In this document: piece by piece, positions 26,524 to 37,797 of the stretch
How the letters are laid out: each line of letters starts with the position of its first letter
Numbering within the stretch: the first letter of the stretch is position 1
Assembly (NCBI RefSeq): GCF_030816615.1
Contig: NZ_JAUSYD010000001.1
Location: 2,976,001 to 3,040,000, forward strand
Reading direction: 5' to 3'
Source: Streptomyces sp. B1I3
GTDB taxonomy: Bacteria; Actinomycetota; Actinomycetes; Streptomycetales; Streptomycetaceae
DNA length: 64,000 nt
The notes under the pieces: generated by a model
What the model was told of the DNA's origin: nothing
What the model saw: only the letters and a program-made list of their open reading frames with translations
Databases searched by the model: none
Made by a program: the position numbers and the translations under genes

Positions 26524-27045
26524 TCAGTGGTAGGTGTGGACGACGGCGTGGCCTTTGCCGCGGCCGATCATCCATTTGTTCACCGGGGTCGTCAGGAGGA
26601 AGGCGATGACGAAGCCGCCCAGCAGGGACGTCCAGAACAGGGCCTCGCCCAGGTGGGCGTCCATCGCGCCGGGGACCAGGGCGATGATCCCGTTGTCGAC
26701 GAGTTCCATCACGATGATGGAGACGGTGTCGGCGGCCAGCGCCACCTTGAGGGCGATCTTGAAGCCCAGGCCCGCCTTGCGGATCGCGAACAGGGTCAGC
26801 GAGTAGCCGAAGACGAAGGCCAGCGCGATCGCCAGGATCATGGTCGCCGCGTTGCCCCACAGCAGGGCCGTACCGATCGCCATGCCGAGGATCTCACCGA
26901 TGGCGCAGCCGGTCAGGCAGTGGAGCGTCGCCTTCGCAGCAGACACCCACGTCACGCCGCCCTCATGGTGTCCGCCGTGGCCTTCACGGGTCTGCTGCGC
27001 GGTGTTGTCGTGCCCATCGCCGGCGTGGTGTGCGCTGTGGTTCAT
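26524..27045 (-). CDS. DUF4396 membrane protein, His-rich N-terminus
   Basis: 173 residues from the ATG at 27045, which GAGGGG precedes by nine bases. The N-terminus is rich in histidine (MNHSAHHAGDGHD, GHGGHHEGG), a likely metal-binding tail, followed by four membrane segments with the DUF4396 pattern (ATLHCLTGCAIGEILGMAIG, IVMELVDNGI). A CsoR-like palindrome lies about 50 bases upstream. A role in copper handling is probable but not established for the family. Confidence 0.85.
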   Translation of the reverse strand: MNHSAHHAGDGHDNTAQQTREGHGGHHEGGVTWVSAAKATLHCLTGCAIGEILGMAIGTALLWGNAATMILAIALAFVFGYSLTLFAIRKAGLGFKIALKVALAADTVSIIVMELVDNGIIALVPGAMDAHLGEALFWTSLLGGFVIAFLLTTPVNKWMIGRGKGHAVVHTYH

Positions 27046-27094
27046 GGCTGTCATCCCCTCGATCGTCCGGTGTGGTCCGTCTCCAACGAACGCC

Positions 27095-27112
27095 ATACCC
27101 CCGGGGGGTGTT
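27095..27112. promoter_or_regulatory. CsoR-like copper operator
   Basis: ATACCCCCGGGGGGTGTT closely resembles the G-tract palindromes (ATACCCCC...GGGGGTAT) bound by the copper repressor CsoR in actinobacteria. It lies just upstream of the DUF4396 start. Confidence 0.65.
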
Positions 27113-27178
27113 CCGACGGTGGTGTGACAGGGCCGTGCACGCCGGGCGGGCGGGCACGGCCCCGTGGTGTCGGGCGGG

Positions 27179-27802
27179 TCAGTTCTTGCCGAGCAGGCTG
27201 TTCATCCGGGAGATCTCTGCGGTCTGGGAGGTGATGATGGCGTCCGCCATCTTCGTGGCGTCGGGGAAGGAGCCGTCGGCCTTCTCCGTCCTCGCCATCT
27301 CCACCGCACCCTCGTGATGCTTAATCATCACCTCCATGAAGGCGGTGTCGAACGCCGGGCCGGACGCCTTCGTGAGGCTGTCCATGTCCTCGGCCGTCAT
27401 CATGCCGCCCATGTCGTGCATGGAGTGGTCCATGGCTCCCTCGGCGGGAACCGTCTCACCCCAGGAGGTCAGCCACCCCGACAGGGTTTTGATCTCCGGG
27501 TACTGGGCCTTCTTGATCTCGCCGGCGAGCTCCTTGACCTCGGCGGACTCAGCCCTGGAGGGTGTCAGGTCAGCCATCTCGACGGCCTGCCGGTGGTGAG
27601 GGATCATCCCCTTGGCGAACGCGACGTCGGCGGCATTGTGCTGCCCCTGCGACACCGAGGCGGACGCGGAGGCCGGTGACGACGAGCTGTGCCCGTCGTG
27701 CCCGGCGGAAGCGCCGTCGCTCGACCCGCACGCGGCGAGCAGGAGCGAGGCGGCGCCCGCGGCGGCGACCAGGGCCGTGCGGCGGATGAGGTTTTTGTTC
27801 AT
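27179..27802 (-). CDS. DUF305 lipoprotein
   Basis: 207 residues from the ATG at 27802 (GGAG ten bases upstream). The signal peptide ends in the lipobox LLLAAC, so the protein should be a membrane-anchored lipoprotein. Two DUF305 halves follow: FAKGMIPHHRQAVEMADL near residue 63 and FMEVMIKHHEGAVEMART near 155, each with a His-His pair and Met residues, plus a Met/His-rich middle (AMDHSMHDMGGMMT). These suit copper binding. It follows the DUF6153 gene by 129 bases. Confidence 0.9.
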   Translation of the reverse strand: MNKNLIRRTALVAAAGAASLLLAACGSSDGASAGHDGHSSSSPASASASVSQGQHNAADVAFAKGMIPHHRQAVEMADLTPSRAESAEVKELAGEIKKAQYPEIKTLSGWLTSWGETVPAEGAMDHSMHDMGGMMTAEDMDSLTKASGPAFDTAFMEVMIKHHEGAVEMARTEKADGSFPDATKMADAIITSQTAEISRMNSLLGKN

Positions 27803-27931
27803 GGTGGTGCGACTCCTTGATGCGCAGCCCTGCTGCGGGCATGCGCCGAGGCGGAAAGAGAACACATCCGGAGCACGGCACCGCTTTCCACCCGGGCGGT
27901 GCCGGGCCTCAAGCGTGCCGTGCGGGCGGTC

Positions 27932-28339
27932 CTATATCCGCAGGAGTTGCAGCTCGGCCAAGTCGGGCGGCGCGCGCCCACCTTCCGGAGAACCGGCCGC
28001 ACCGCTGGACAGCACCCGTACCGCCGGCGGGACGCCGGGTGCGGAAGCCAGCGGGGGCGGAGCATAGGGGGCGCCTACACCGGCCGCCGCGCAGGTCGCG
28101 TCCACATGCTGCGCATGCCCCGATCCGCCCCCGGCGTGCACACAGTCCGCGGCCGCCTCGACGTCCTTCTCGTGGACCATCGCCACACCGTGCCCGCTGC
28201 CCACCGTCGCAGTCTTCGCCGGCACCGCGCCAGGGGCCAGCCCGTGCATCGCCAGCACCCCGGCCAGCACCGCCAGCACCAGCAACACGACACTGCGCCC
28301 GGCGGGGCGGCGGCTCGGCGACTGGACAGTGCAGGACAT
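27932..28339 (-). CDS. DUF6153 family protein
   Basis: 135 residues. After a positively charged start (SPSRRPAGR) one membrane segment VVLLVLAVLAGVLAMHGLAPG follows, then an extracytoplasmic part with HGVAMVHEK, CVHAGGGSGHAQHVDATC and the terminal PDLAELQLLRI. Two cysteines and several His could bind metal. The family commonly stands next to DUF305 genes in Streptomyces, as here. AGGA precedes the ATG. Confidence 0.78.
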   Translation of the reverse strand: MSCTVQSPSRRPAGRSVVLLVLAVLAGVLAMHGLAPGAVPAKTATVGSGHGVAMVHEKDVEAAADCVHAGGGSGHAQHVDATCAAAGVGAPYAPPPLASAPGVPPAVRVLSSGAAGSPEGGRAPPDLAELQLLRI

Positions 28340-28627
28340 GGCGCCATCCTACGATCCGGCTCCGACCCCGGCCATGGCTCCCTCGCCGGCCGGAGCGGCA
28401 GTACCGCCGCCGGACTGATGACGCCGGCCGCCGAGCTTTCACCGGCCCGCTCACCACGACGCCGACGGCATGGGCACCACGTTCGCGGCCGTCCTCACCG
28501 CCGGCGGGCGGCCTTCACGGGTGAGACTCATTCAGCACGCCGGCGGCGGAGCCGCTGCCCGAGGGGCCTTCGGCGTGCCGACCACATAGCGTCACGGCAA
28601 CGGTCCCACGCCTCGGGTGCTGTGCGT
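28340..28627. other. Gap upstream of DUF6153 gene
   Basis: 288 bases that probably hold the promoter of the DUF6153-DUF305 pair. I find no second CsoR-like palindrome in it and no convincing gene. Confidence 0.45.
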
Positions 28628-28771
28628 TCAAGGCCGGTAGACCATCTCGATGAGTCCGGCCGCGATGAGGGCCCAGGCGGCAAGCCCGAGGAGCCATATC
28701 GATTCGATGAGGACTCCAGCTGTGCCCAGGACGACCATGACGAGGAGTAGGGCGTGCTCGGCCCGCCGCAT
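28628..28771 (-). CDS. Small membrane protein, 47 aa
   Basis: The frame reads MRRAEHALLLVMVVLGTAG, then LIESIWLLGLAAWALIAAGL and ends EMVYRP. It has two predicted membrane helices after a positive start. It lies 88 bases downstream of the large permease on the same strand, so it may be co-transcribed. No family recognised. Confidence 0.55.
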   Translation of the reverse strand: MRRAEHALLLVMVVLGTAGVLIESIWLLGLAAWALIAAGLIEMVYRP

Positions 28772-28859
28772 GCCGCAGCCCGGGGCGTGAGACGGGATCA
28801 ACGCGCCTGCTTTCTATCCCCGTCGTCCGGCTTCCGCCGCCCCCACCAGGGGGAGCGGG

Positions 28860-30866
28860 TCATCCACCGACGTGGATTCCGGGGCGCTGGTCGGGGTCGG
28901 GTTCGTTGCTGCGGATGATTTCGCGGGTGACGGGGGCGGTGTCGCCGCGGCCGAGGAGGAAGTAGCGGAGCATGTGGCGCAGGGGACTGCCTTCGGCCCA
29001 GGCGAAGTAGCAGTGGGGACGGACTCCGGTGGCGTCGCGCAGGGCGAGGAGGATCGCGGCGATGGCGTTGGGGGCGGCAGGGGCCTTGGCGCGCAGGACG
29101 CGGTAGCCGTCGACCTCGGTGCCGTGGACCGTGAGGGTCTCGCTGAAGTCGGAGGGGTCGACGACGTCGATCTCCAGGAAGATGACGTCTGCGGGGCCCG
29201 GGACGGGGTTGGTGCCGCGCTGCTCGCGTTCCTTGGCGGCGTACTCGGCAGCGTCGCCCGCCTCGCGGCGGTTGGCGATGATGTTGATGGACCGGTCGTG
29301 GGCCAGGGTGTCGGCGACGAAGCGGCGGGCGGTGTCGTCGAAGACGATGCGGTCGGCGCGCAGTTCGGTGGTACGTGAGACGCGTGAGATCAGGGACACG
29401 ACGATGATGCCGATGATGAACAGTCCGGAGATGGCGATGCCGTTCGGCTTGTCGACGACGTTGGCGATCAGCGCGTAGAGCAGGACCGCGGTGAGCAGGG
29501 CGAAACCGGCGGTGGCCACCCGTCGGCGGCGGCGGGCGACGGAGACGGTGACGGCGAGGGCACCGGAGACCATCATGGCGAGGATTCCGGTGGCGTACGC
29601 GCCGGCCTGGGCGTCGACGTCGGCGCCGAAGGCGATCGTGATGACGATGCACAGGGCGGTGTAGACCAGGACCACGGGGCGGACCGCGCGCCCCCATTCC
29701 GGGGCCATGCCGTAGTCGGGCAGGTAGCGGGGAACGATGTTGATCAGCCCGGCCATGGCGGAGGCGCCGGCGAACCAGAGGATGAGGATGGTGCTGATGT
29801 CGTAGACGGTGCCGAAGACCTCGCCGACGTGCTGGTGCGCCAGGTAGGCCAGGGCGCGGCCGTTGGCTGCCCCGCCGGCTTCGAACTCCTCGTGCGGGAT
29901 GAGGGCGGTGGTGACGAAGCTGGAGGCCAGCAGGTAGACGCTCATGGTCACCGCGGCGGTGGTCAGAAGCCGGCGGGCGTTGCGGATGCGGTCGCGCAGC
30001 CGCTCCTGTGCGTCGGAGCCCCTGGCGGCGATCATCGGCATCATGCTCACGCCGGTCTCGAACCCGGACAGGCCGAGGACCAGCAGGGGGAAGGCGAGCA
30101 GGGCCGGTCCTGCGAGGTCGCCGAAGCTTCCTCCGCCGTCGCCGAGCGCGTCGGTCCAGGAGGAGAACACACCCGCGGTGGTGAAGACGTCCACCATGCC
30201 GACGGCGATGACGACCGCGTTGAGGATCAGGAAGACGGCGACCAGCGGGATGGCGACCTTGACCGCCTCGTTGAACCCGATCAGGAACACGCCCCCCAGG
30301 ACCAGCAGCAGTACCACCGTCATGGCAACTTCGTGGCCGTGGAGCACGGCGGGGAAGAACGGGTTCTCCACCACGTGCACCGAGGCGTCCGCCGTGGACA
30401 GGGTGATGGTGATGATCCATGAGGTGGCGACGAACCCGAGCAGCACGAGGACGAAGAGCTTGCCCCACCAGAACGGCAGCAGGTCCTCCAGCATGGCGAC
30501 CGAACCCGCCCCGTCGGGACTCTCCTTGGCGACCCGCCGGTACATCGGGAGCATCCCCACCAGGGTCAGTGCCACGATCAGCAGCGTGGCCAGCGGCGAG
30601 ACCGCCCCGGCGGCGAGCGCGGCGATCGCCGGGACGTAAGCCAGGCTTGAGAAGTAGTCGACGCCCGTCAGGCACATCACCTTCCACCAGGGCTGTGTCT
30701 CGGCGTGGTCGTCGCCGGCCGCCGGCCCCACCGGGTGCACCTGATGCCGCAGCAGCCAGCGCGCCACCCCGCCCGTCGGCTGATCCCTCCGCGCGGGGCT
30801 GTCCACCGTCTCGGGCATCGTCAACCCACCGGCCTGAGGTATCACCGGCTGGCCGGCCTTCTTCAT
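28860..30866 (-). CDS. Large APC-family permease with C-terminal cytosolic domain
   Basis: About 668 residues. Twelve or so membrane segments run from residue 70 to about 490, with the amino-acid/polyamine/organocation pattern ([52 protein letters not shown]). The last 175 residues are a soluble domain ([34 protein letters not shown]), as in KUP-like or DUF-tailed amino acid permeases of Streptomyces. The ATG at 30866 has GAAGGG nine bases upstream; a GTG at 30887 is possible. Substrate unknown. Confidence 0.85.
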   Translation of the reverse strand: MKKAGQPVIPQAGGLTMPETVDSPARRDQPTGGVARWLLRHQVHPVGPAAGDDHAETQPWWKVMCLTGVDYFSSLAYVPAIAALAAGAVSPLATLLIVALTLVGMLPMYRRVAKESPDGAGSVAMLEDLLPFWWGKLFVLVLLGFVATSWIITITLSTADASVHVVENPFFPAVLHGHEVAMTVVLLLVLGGVFLIGFNEAVKVAIPLVAVFLILNAVVIAVGMVDVFTTAGVFSSWTDALGDGGGSFGDLAGPALLAFPLLVLGLSGFETGVSMMPMIAARGSDAQERLRDRIRNARRLLTTAAVTMSVYLLASSFVTTALIPHEEFEAGGAANGRALAYLAHQHVGEVFGTVYDISTILILWFAGASAMAGLINIVPRYLPDYGMAPEWGRAVRPVVLVYTALCIVITIAFGADVDAQAGAYATGILAMMVSGALAVTVSVARRRRRVATAGFALLTAVLLYALIANVVDKPNGIAISGLFIIGIIVVSLISRVSRTTELRADRIVFDDTARRFVADTLAHDRSINIIANRREAGDAAEYAAKEREQRGTNPVPGPADVIFLEIDVVDPSDFSETLTVHGTEVDGYRVLRAKAPAAPNAIAAILLALRDATGVRPHCYFAWAEGSPLRHMLRYFLLGRGDTAPVTREIIRSNEPDPDQRPGIHVGG

Positions 30867-30887
30867 CGCGCCCATAACCCTTCGCAC

Positions 30888-31129
30888 TCACCCATCGCAA
30901 CGGTCAGGGCGTCACCGCGCCCAGCGCGCTGCACCGATCACCGCAGTTGCGGTTGCCCGGCATCACGGCAGAACACGCGGGAAGATGGCGAGCTTTTGCC
31001 CAATCAGTACCCGAAGCGTGAGGCACGGTGACCTCACCCGGCGTGTCCATGGCCACCGCCAGCACCGCGGCCTATGGCCTACCGGGCGTACGGAGCCGGG
31101 AGCAACCGGCCGTGGCGCAACCGGAGCAG
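30888..31129. other. Gap upstream of the large permease
   Basis: About 240 bases that should hold the permease promoter. No gene or clear repeat is visible. Confidence 0.4.
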
Positions 31130-31446
31130 GTAATCGCCCCGCCTGCGGAGAAGCCACTGAGGCGGCCGGATCACTGACATGGTGACGGGCGGTGAGGGGT
31201 GTCCGGTGCGAAGAACCCGTTGGCCCGCGACGTCTGACACACATCGCGCCCGTCGGCATCGGTAAGGCCCACGTCCAGCACCACCGCATCGACCGTGTCA
31301 CCGGCCAGCCGCAGCGCTCCGGCGCCGTCCTGCGCGGTCAGCGTCGTGAAGCCCTCTTCCCCTACCCCTCTGAGCAGGACGCCGCCGCAGGGCAAGATCG
31401 TCCTCGACCACCAGAACCCACTGCTCCCCCGCAGTCAGGAGGCACC
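31130..31446 (-). pseudogene. Response regulator receiver domain, frameshifted remnant
   Basis: Three pieces of one receiver domain appear in three different frames: WVLVVEDDLALRR (the acidic pocket), then GEEGFTTLTAQDGAGALRLA with DAVVLDVGLTDADGRDVC (the phosphoacceptor Asp), then LTARHHVSD (the Thr/Ser switch region). No output domain follows. The gene has decayed through several frameshifts and a deletion. Confidence 0.8.
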
Positions 31447-32056
31447 CGACGGCTGCGGATGTTGGTGCGACGTACGGCAGCGCATCGCGGGCCCGTAGCG
31501 CGCCAGCAGTCCGGCGCACAGGCACAGCCAGAAAGTGCTGAACAGCCAGCCGCCGAAGACGTCGGTGAACCAGTGCACGCCCAGATGGACCCGGCTGATC
31601 CCGACCAGGGCGCCCCAGCTCCCGATCAGCAGCACCAGCGCGGTACCGCACCGGAAGCCGCGTACCAGCACCGCCCCGATCCACTGCCCCACCGGGGGAC
31701 GCGGCCGGGCGGCCAGATCCATGACCTCGTACCGCACCGCCTGACCGCCGACGAGGCACCCGAGAGCGATCGCCGCAGCGGCGACCCGCTGACGCACCGT
31801 GGCACGCCGTCGGGCGAACACGCCCGCCGCAGCCGCGAGTGCGTAGGGAATGACTCCGGTGCCCGTGTACGTCACGGCCCTGGCGACGGCTACGGCGGGA
31901 GCGGGCCGGTGACCCACCGACCACTCGTGGAGCTGCTGGTCGGCGAGGACCGGAGCACCCCGCCCATGCGCCCGCGAGCACGGCCAGCACCGCGAAGGCC
32001 ACCGCACACCCTGCCGCGACCGACAGCGCCGGCCGGGCCGCACGCCAGCGGTTCAC
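31435..32056 (-). pseudogene. PAP2-type phosphatase, disrupted
   Basis: The N-terminus from GTG 32056 (VNRWRAARPALSVAAGCAVA) and the body (VLADQQLHEWSVGHRPAPAV) lie in different frames, so a frameshift splits the gene. The first phosphatase motif (RYEVMDLAARPRP) and the third (SRVHLGVHWFTDV) survive, but the central PSGH motif is lost: the text runs directly from GFRCGTALVLL to the third motif, a deletion of about 25 residues. The product cannot be an active phosphatase. Confidence 0.75.
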
Positions 32057-32301
32057 GAGGAGACCAGGAGCGGCCTCAGCGGTGTCCCGGTCAGCCGTCG
32101 CGCGAGCGCCTCGGAGCGCGAACGCAGGGCCGGCGAGAGGAGCAGGGCGACCAGCGCGCCGACGAACAGGCCCGCAGCGACGTCGTGCGGGTAGTGGGCG
32201 CCGACCCACACCCGGGAGGCCGCCATCGCGAGCGCGGCCACGACGGCGAGCGCGCCGAGGACCTGCATGGTTGCCAGATCAGTGACGTGGTGACAAGTCA
32301 C
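32053..32301 (-). pseudogene. PAP2-type phosphatase, C-terminal fragment
   Basis: Only the last part of a second PAP2 protein remains: the third motif SRVWVGAHYPHDVAAG followed by a membrane segment and the tail. The first two motifs are missing, cut near the 3' end of ychF. The stop TGA overlaps the GTG of the next broken PAP2 gene, so the two once formed an operon. Confidence 0.75.
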
Positions 32302-32304
32302 CCG

Positions 32305-33393
<1,089 letters not shown>

Positions 33394-33623
33394 GTTGGCG
33401 ACTTCCTGAAGTGAGGAGCGGGGGCTGTGCGGGCGGGCCGGGAGTGGACCGATTCTCCAGTTTACGGGCGGGGCGGAGCCGCCCGTCACGGGTGCGGAGG
33501 CGGAGACCGGTCCGGGGCGGAACGGCACCGTTTCGGCCGTGTGGCATCGAACGCAGGACCAAGGTCGGCCAAAGCGCGTGTCCAACGCCCGAAAGAGCCC
33601 GCTGCGCCACCTAGGTTGTCCAG

Positions 33624-34271
33624 GTGGACCAGCACAGGACACGTAGCCCGCAGCGCAGGCAGCCCCACCAGGCCCCGCTGTCCCCGCCGGGTGGCCCGGG
33701 CGAGGGCGAGGCCGCCCTTCCGGTGACGGTGACGGTTGCCCCTGTCGCTTCGGCCGCGCCCGGGGCGGATCCGGCCGTGGGGCCGGGGCGGACGTCGGCG
33801 CGAAGGCCCCGGGGCGGCGCGGTCGCGCCCGTGGTCCTCGCCTTGCGCCGCTTCCCCAATCCCCGGCTGACCGGTATCGGCGCGGGGCTCTTCGCGGCCC
33901 TGACCATGTTCCTGCTGGCCTGCCTGGACCGGTTGCTCCTGGGCAGCTCCGAAATCGTGTTCGGGCTGCTGTTCCTGCCGGTCAGCGCGCTGACCGCCCT
34001 CTGGGTCCGCCCCGCCGACCTGGTCACCGCACCGATCGGCGTGCCCATCGCCTTCGCCGTCGGGGTGATCCCCGTCGCCGGGGGCACGGGCGGCCTCGGT
34101 GGTCAGATGATGGCCGTCGTCACCGCGCTGGCCGTCCACGCGGGCTGGCTGTACGGCGGCACGCTCGTCGCGGGGATCATCGCCACCGTGCGCAAGATCC
34201 GGCAGATGCGGGAGCGGCAGCGGCACCTGGTGAGGACTGCCGCCCAGGCCGCCCGCCGCCCCCGCCCCTGA
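33624..34271 (+). CDS. DUF6542 membrane protein
   Basis: 215 residues. A disordered, Pro/Ala/Arg-rich N-terminal tail of about 85 residues leads to three or four membrane segments ([58 protein letters not shown]) and a basic end. This is the DUF6542 layout. It lies divergent from ychF and convergent with ppgK, its usual place in Streptomyces. Function unknown. Confidence 0.8.
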   Translation: MDQHRTRSPQRRQPHQAPLSPPGGPGEGEAALPVTVTVAPVASAAPGADPAVGPGRTSARRPRGGAVAPVVLALRRFPNPRLTGIGAGLFAALTMFLLACLDRLLLGSSEIVFGLLFLPVSALTALWVRPADLVTAPIGVPIAFAVGVIPVAGGTGGLGGQMMAVVTALAVHAGWLYGGTLVAGIIATVRKIRQMRERQRHLVRTAAQAARRPRP

Positions 34272-34307
34272 ATCCCGGCTCCTAGCCTTTCCCCGGTCCG
34301 CTCGCGC

Positions 34308-35045
34308 TCACTTGGCCGCCGCCGCCATGGCGGCGCCCACGATGCCCGCGTTGTTCTGCAGCTGGGCCGGGACCATCTCGGCCCGTACGTTCTCGATCAG
34401 CGGCAGGAACTTATCGGCCTTGCGGCTCACGCCCCCGCCGATGATGAAGAGCGCGGGCGAGAACAGCATCTCGACGTGGACCAGGTACTTCTGCACCCGG
34501 TGCGCCCAGTGCTGCCAGCTCAGGTCCTCGTCCTCCTTGGCCTTCGTGGAGGCCCGCTTCTCCGCGTCGTGCCCGTGCAGTTCCAGGTGCCCCAGCTCGG
34601 TGTTGGGGACGAGCTGCCCGTCGGTGAAGACGGCACTGCCGATCCCCGTGCCCAGCGTCAGCACGATCACGGTGCCCTTGCGGTCCCGGCCCGCGCCGAA
34701 GGTCATCTCGGCCACCCCGGCAGCGTCGGCGTCGTTGAGGATCGTGACGGGCTGCCCGATACGGCCGCTGAGCAGCTTCCGGGCGTCCAGGTCGATCCAG
34801 CCCTTGTCCACGTTGGCCGCGGTACGGGTGATGCCGCCGGTGACGACACCGGGGAACGTGATGCCGATCGGGCCCTGCCAGCCGAAATGGCCGACGACCT
34901 CGGCCACACCGTCGGCCACGCCCTCGGGCGTGGCCGGATGTGGTGTCAGTACCTTGTGGCGCTCCTGCGCCAGCTCTCCGCGGTCCAGGTCCACGGGCGC
35001 ACCCTTGATCCCTGAACCGCCGATGTCCACACCGAAGATCTCCAT
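34308..35045 (-). CDS. ppgK: Polyphosphate glucokinase
   Basis: 245 residues from the ATG at 35045. ROK-type kinase motifs: phosphate loop [15 protein letters not shown] at residue 3, TFPGVV, the catalytic region ILNDADAAG near 107 and [13 protein letters not shown] near 128. The Lys/Arg-rich segment [18 protein letters not shown] is typical of the polyphosphate/ATP-dependent enzyme. It phosphorylates glucose with polyphosphate or ATP in the cytosol. An earlier in-frame start at 35078 is less likely. Confidence 0.93.
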   Translation of the reverse strand: MEIFGVDIGGSGIKGAPVDLDRGELAQERHKVLTPHPATPEGVADGVAEVVGHFGWQGPIGITFPGVVTGGITRTAANVDKGWIDLDARKLLSGRIGQPVTILNDADAAGVAEMTFGAGRDRKGTVIVLTLGTGIGSAVFTDGQLVPNTELGHLELHGHDAEKRASTKAKEDEDLSWQHWAHRVQKYLVHVEMLFSPALFIIGGGVSRKADKFLPLIENVRAEMVPAQLQNNAGIVGAAMAAAAK

Positions 35046-35164
35046 GGAACCACGGTACGGGGAGGTGGCGCGGATCACTCCCCGGGGAGCGATTCGCGTG
35101 TCCCGTGGGCCCGTTGCCCGCGTGTGCGGCGTACGCGGCCCGACCGGTCCCCGCTCTTACCGCG

Positions 35165-36145
35165 TCACTCGGCCGAGAGCGCCGCAGCCTCGGCACGCAG
35201 GTCGCGGCGGAGCTCCTTCGGCAGCGAGAACGTGATCGACTCGTCCGCCGTCTTCACCGTTTCCACGTCCCCGTAACCCCGCTCGGCCAGCCATTCCAGG
35301 ACACCGTCGACCAGGACGTCGGGAACCGACGCGCCCGAGGTGAGGCCGACCGTGGTGACGCCCTCGAGCCAGGCCTCGTCGATCTCGTCGGCGAAGTCCA
35401 CCAGGTGCGCGGCGGGTGCGCCCGCGTCCAGGGCGACCTCGACCATGCGGATGGAGTTGGACGAGTTCTTCGAGCCGACGACGATGACCAGCTCGGCGTC
35501 CTGCGCGAGCTTCTTCACCGCGACCTGGCGGTTCTGCGTGGCGTAGCAGATGTCGTCGCTCGGCGGGGAGAGCAGCTGCGGGAACTTCTCCTTGAGCGCG
35601 TCCACCGTCTCCATCGTCTCGTCGACGGAGAGTGTGGTCTGGGAGAGCCAGACGACCTTCGACTCGTCGCGCACGGAGACGTTGGCGACGTCCTCGGGGC
35701 CGTCCACCAGCGTGATGTGGTCGGGGGCCTCGCCGCTCGTCCCGATGACTTCCTCGTGGCCCTCGTGGCCGATCAGGAGGATGTCGTAATCCTCCTTGGC
35801 GAAGCGGACGGCTTCCTTGTGGACCTTGGTGACCAGCGGGCAGGTCGCGTCGATCGTGGCCAGCTTGCGCTCGGCGGCCTCGGCGTGGACCGTCGGCGCG
35901 ACGCCGTGCGCGGAGAACATCACGATGGAGCCCTCAGGGACCTCCGCGGTGACGTCGACGAAGATCGCGCCCTTCTTCTCCAGGGTCTGCACGACGTATT
36001 TGTTGTGCACGATCTCGTGGCGGACGTAGATCGGGGCCCCGTACTGCTCCAGGGCCTTCTCGACGGCGATCACGGCACGGTCCACGCCGGCACAGTAGCC
36101 ACGGGGTGCGGCGAGCAGGACTCGGCGGGCAGGCGAAGCAGTCAT
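35165..36145 (-). CDS. ispH: 4-hydroxy-3-methylbut-2-enyl diphosphate reductase
   Basis: 326 residues. The three [4Fe-4S] cysteines are visible: [10 protein letters not shown] near residue 18, [13 protein letters not shown] near 102 and [11 protein letters not shown] near 194, with the catalytic Glu in [14 protein letters not shown]. It performs the last step of the MEP pathway, giving IPP and DMAPP. GGGACGC precedes the ATG. The gene is divergent from an APC permease. Starts at 36145 and 36154 are both possible. Confidence 0.97.
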   Translation of the reverse strand: MTASPARRVLLAAPRGYCAGVDRAVIAVEKALEQYGAPIYVRHEIVHNKYVVQTLEKKGAIFVDVTAEVPEGSIVMFSAHGVAPTVHAEAAERKLATIDATCPLVTKVHKEAVRFAKEDYDILLIGHEGHEEVIGTSGEAPDHITLVDGPEDVANVSVRDESKVVWLSQTTLSVDETMETVDALKEKFPQLLSPPSDDICYATQNRQVAVKKLAQDAELVIVVGSKNSSNSIRMVEVALDAGAPAAHLVDFADEIDEAWLEGVTTVGLTSGASVPDVLVDGVLEWLAERGYGDVETVKTADESITFSLPKELRRDLRAEAAALSAE

Positions 36146-36241
36146 GCGTCCCATCGTAAGGCCGTACCGAACAGGCGCCGGATCGGCGGGGTCGGGAGAC
36201 TGAAGCCCTGTGTGGCGGGGCAGGCGAGCGACGGAGGGTTC

Positions 36242-37585
36242 ATGGCCGGCAGCAGCGCGGACCAGCAGGGACTACGGCGCACACTCGGGTTCAGGGACCT
36301 GGTGGTCTACGGGCTGCTGTTCATCGCCCCGATGGCCCCGGTCGGCGTCTTCGGCACCCTGGACGCGAAGTCGGGCGGCGCCGTCGCACTCGTGTACCTC
36401 GTGGCGACCGCCGTGATGGCGTTCACCGCCTTCAGCTACGCCCAGATGGTCCACGTCGCCCCGTTGGCCGGCTCCGTCTTCGCCTACGCCCGCAAGGGCC
36501 TCGGCGAGGGGCCCGGGTTCATCGCCGGATGGATGGCGATGCTGGACTATCTGCTCATCCCCGCCGTCGCCTATCTCTTCTCGGGGATCGCGATGAACGC
36601 GCTGGTGCCGGACGTGTCGCGGTGGGTGTGGACGGCGATCGCTGTGGTCTTGACGACGCTGCTCAACCTGTGGGGCGTCCGGGCGGCGGCCCGGGTGGGC
36701 TTCGCGGTGCTCGCCATGGAGATCGCGGTGCTGCTGGTCTTCGTGGTGTCGGCCGTGGTGGTGCTCGTACGGGACGGGGCGCAGCGCGGCTGGCTGACCC
36801 CGCTCACCGGTGACTCCGGGTTCTCGATGACGGCGGTCCTGGGGGCGGTGTCCGTCGCGGTGCTGTCGTATCTGGGTTTCGACGCGATCGCCTCGTTCGC
36901 GGAGGAGGTCACGGGGGGCTCGGCGAAGGTGGCACGTGCGGTGCTGTTCTGCCTGGTGCTGGCCGGGGTGCTGTTCGTCGTCCAGTCGTACCTGGCGGCG
37001 TTGCTGGAGCCGGTGTCCTCGGCGGAGCTGGCGGCCGCGCCGGTGAAGCAGGGATCGGCCTTCTACGACGCGGTCGACGCCTCGGTCGGGACCTGGCTGC
37101 ACGACCTGGTGGCCGTCAGCAAGGCGGTCGGCGCCGCCTTCGCCGCGCTGGCCGGGCAGGCGGCGGCGGGGCGGCTGGTGTTCGCGATGGCGCGCGAACG
37201 GCGGCTCCCCTCGTTCCTCTCCCGGATCGACGGCACGTCCGGGGTACCGCGCGTGGCGATCACGTGCGCGGCGGTCGTGACGCTGGTGGCCGCTGTGTGG
37301 GCGGCCCGGCGCGACGACGGACTGGACCATCTCGTGTCGGTCGTGGACATCGGGGCGCTCACGGCGTTCGTGCTGCTGCACGCGTCGGTGGTGGGCTGGT
37401 TCGCCGTGCGCCGGATGGAGGGCCCGCCGAGTTGGTGGCGCCATGTCCTGATGCCGGTGGTGGGTGCCGGGGTGCTGGTCGCGGTGATCTGGGAGGCGAC
37501 GACGAGCGCCCAGCTGGTCGGGTTGTGCTGGCTGGGGGTCGGGTTGGTGGTGCTCGCCGTGCAGTGGGGGCGGCGGGAGGCCTGA
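36242..37585 (+). CDS. APC-family amino acid permease
   Basis: 447 residues from the ATG at 36242 with GGAGGG upstream. Twelve predicted membrane helices; the first contains the unwound substrate-site motif [12 protein letters not shown], and [16 protein letters not shown] is the conserved loop after TM6 seen in amino acid transporters. It is a cytoplasmic-membrane importer or exchanger of an amino acid, substrate unknown. A frame extends far upstream over ispH but is a shadow. Confidence 0.9.
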   Translation: MAGSSADQQGLRRTLGFRDLVVYGLLFIAPMAPVGVFGTLDAKSGGAVALVYLVATAVMAFTAFSYAQMVHVAPLAGSVFAYARKGLGEGPGFIAGWMAMLDYLLIPAVAYLFSGIAMNALVPDVSRWVWTAIAVVLTTLLNLWGVRAAARVGFAVLAMEIAVLLVFVVSAVVVLVRDGAQRGWLTPLTGDSGFSMTAVLGAVSVAVLSYLGFDAIASFAEEVTGGSAKVARAVLFCLVLAGVLFVVQSYLAALLEPVSSAELAAAPVKQGSAFYDAVDASVGTWLHDLVAVSKAVGAAFAALAGQAAAGRLVFAMARERRLPSFLSRIDGTSGVPRVAITCAAVVTLVAAVWAARRDDGLDHLVSVVDIGALTAFVLLHASVVGWFAVRRMEGPPSWWRHVLMPVVGAGVLVAVIWEATTSAQLVGLCWLGVGLVVLAVQWGRREA

Positions 37586-37667
37586 ATGCGCGGGTACGGG
37601 GACGGGGCCGCCTGAGTGCGCGGGCACGGAAGGGGCCGCCTGCGCGCGAGGCGTGCGGGGCGGTCCG
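37581..37667. repeat. Tandem array, about 29 bp x 3
   Basis: Three imperfect units begin CCTGAATGCGCGGGTACGG, CCTGAGTGCGCGGGCACGG and CCTGCGCGCGAGGCGTGCG. The array starts at the stop codon of the APC permease. Confidence 0.65.
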
Positions 37668-37797
37668 GGCCCGGGGTGGGCCGGGCCGGCCGGGCGCGAG
37701 GGCGGCGTGAGCGGGCGCGCTCGGCACGGGCGGCCCGGGCCGCGGATGCGCGCGCGGGCGGCCTCGGATGTCGGCACCGGCCGATACGCTCGCCCGT

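Noticed and set aside
28798..30900. A 700-codon frame on the same strand as the large permease
   Set aside because: It is a +1 shadow of the permease with Arg/His/Pro-rich sequence and no membrane segments.
35105..36241. Upstream extension of the APC permease frame over the ispH gene
   Set aside because: The stretch is antisense to ispH with its Fe-S cysteine motifs; the permease homology begins at the ATG at 36242, which has its own GGAGGG.
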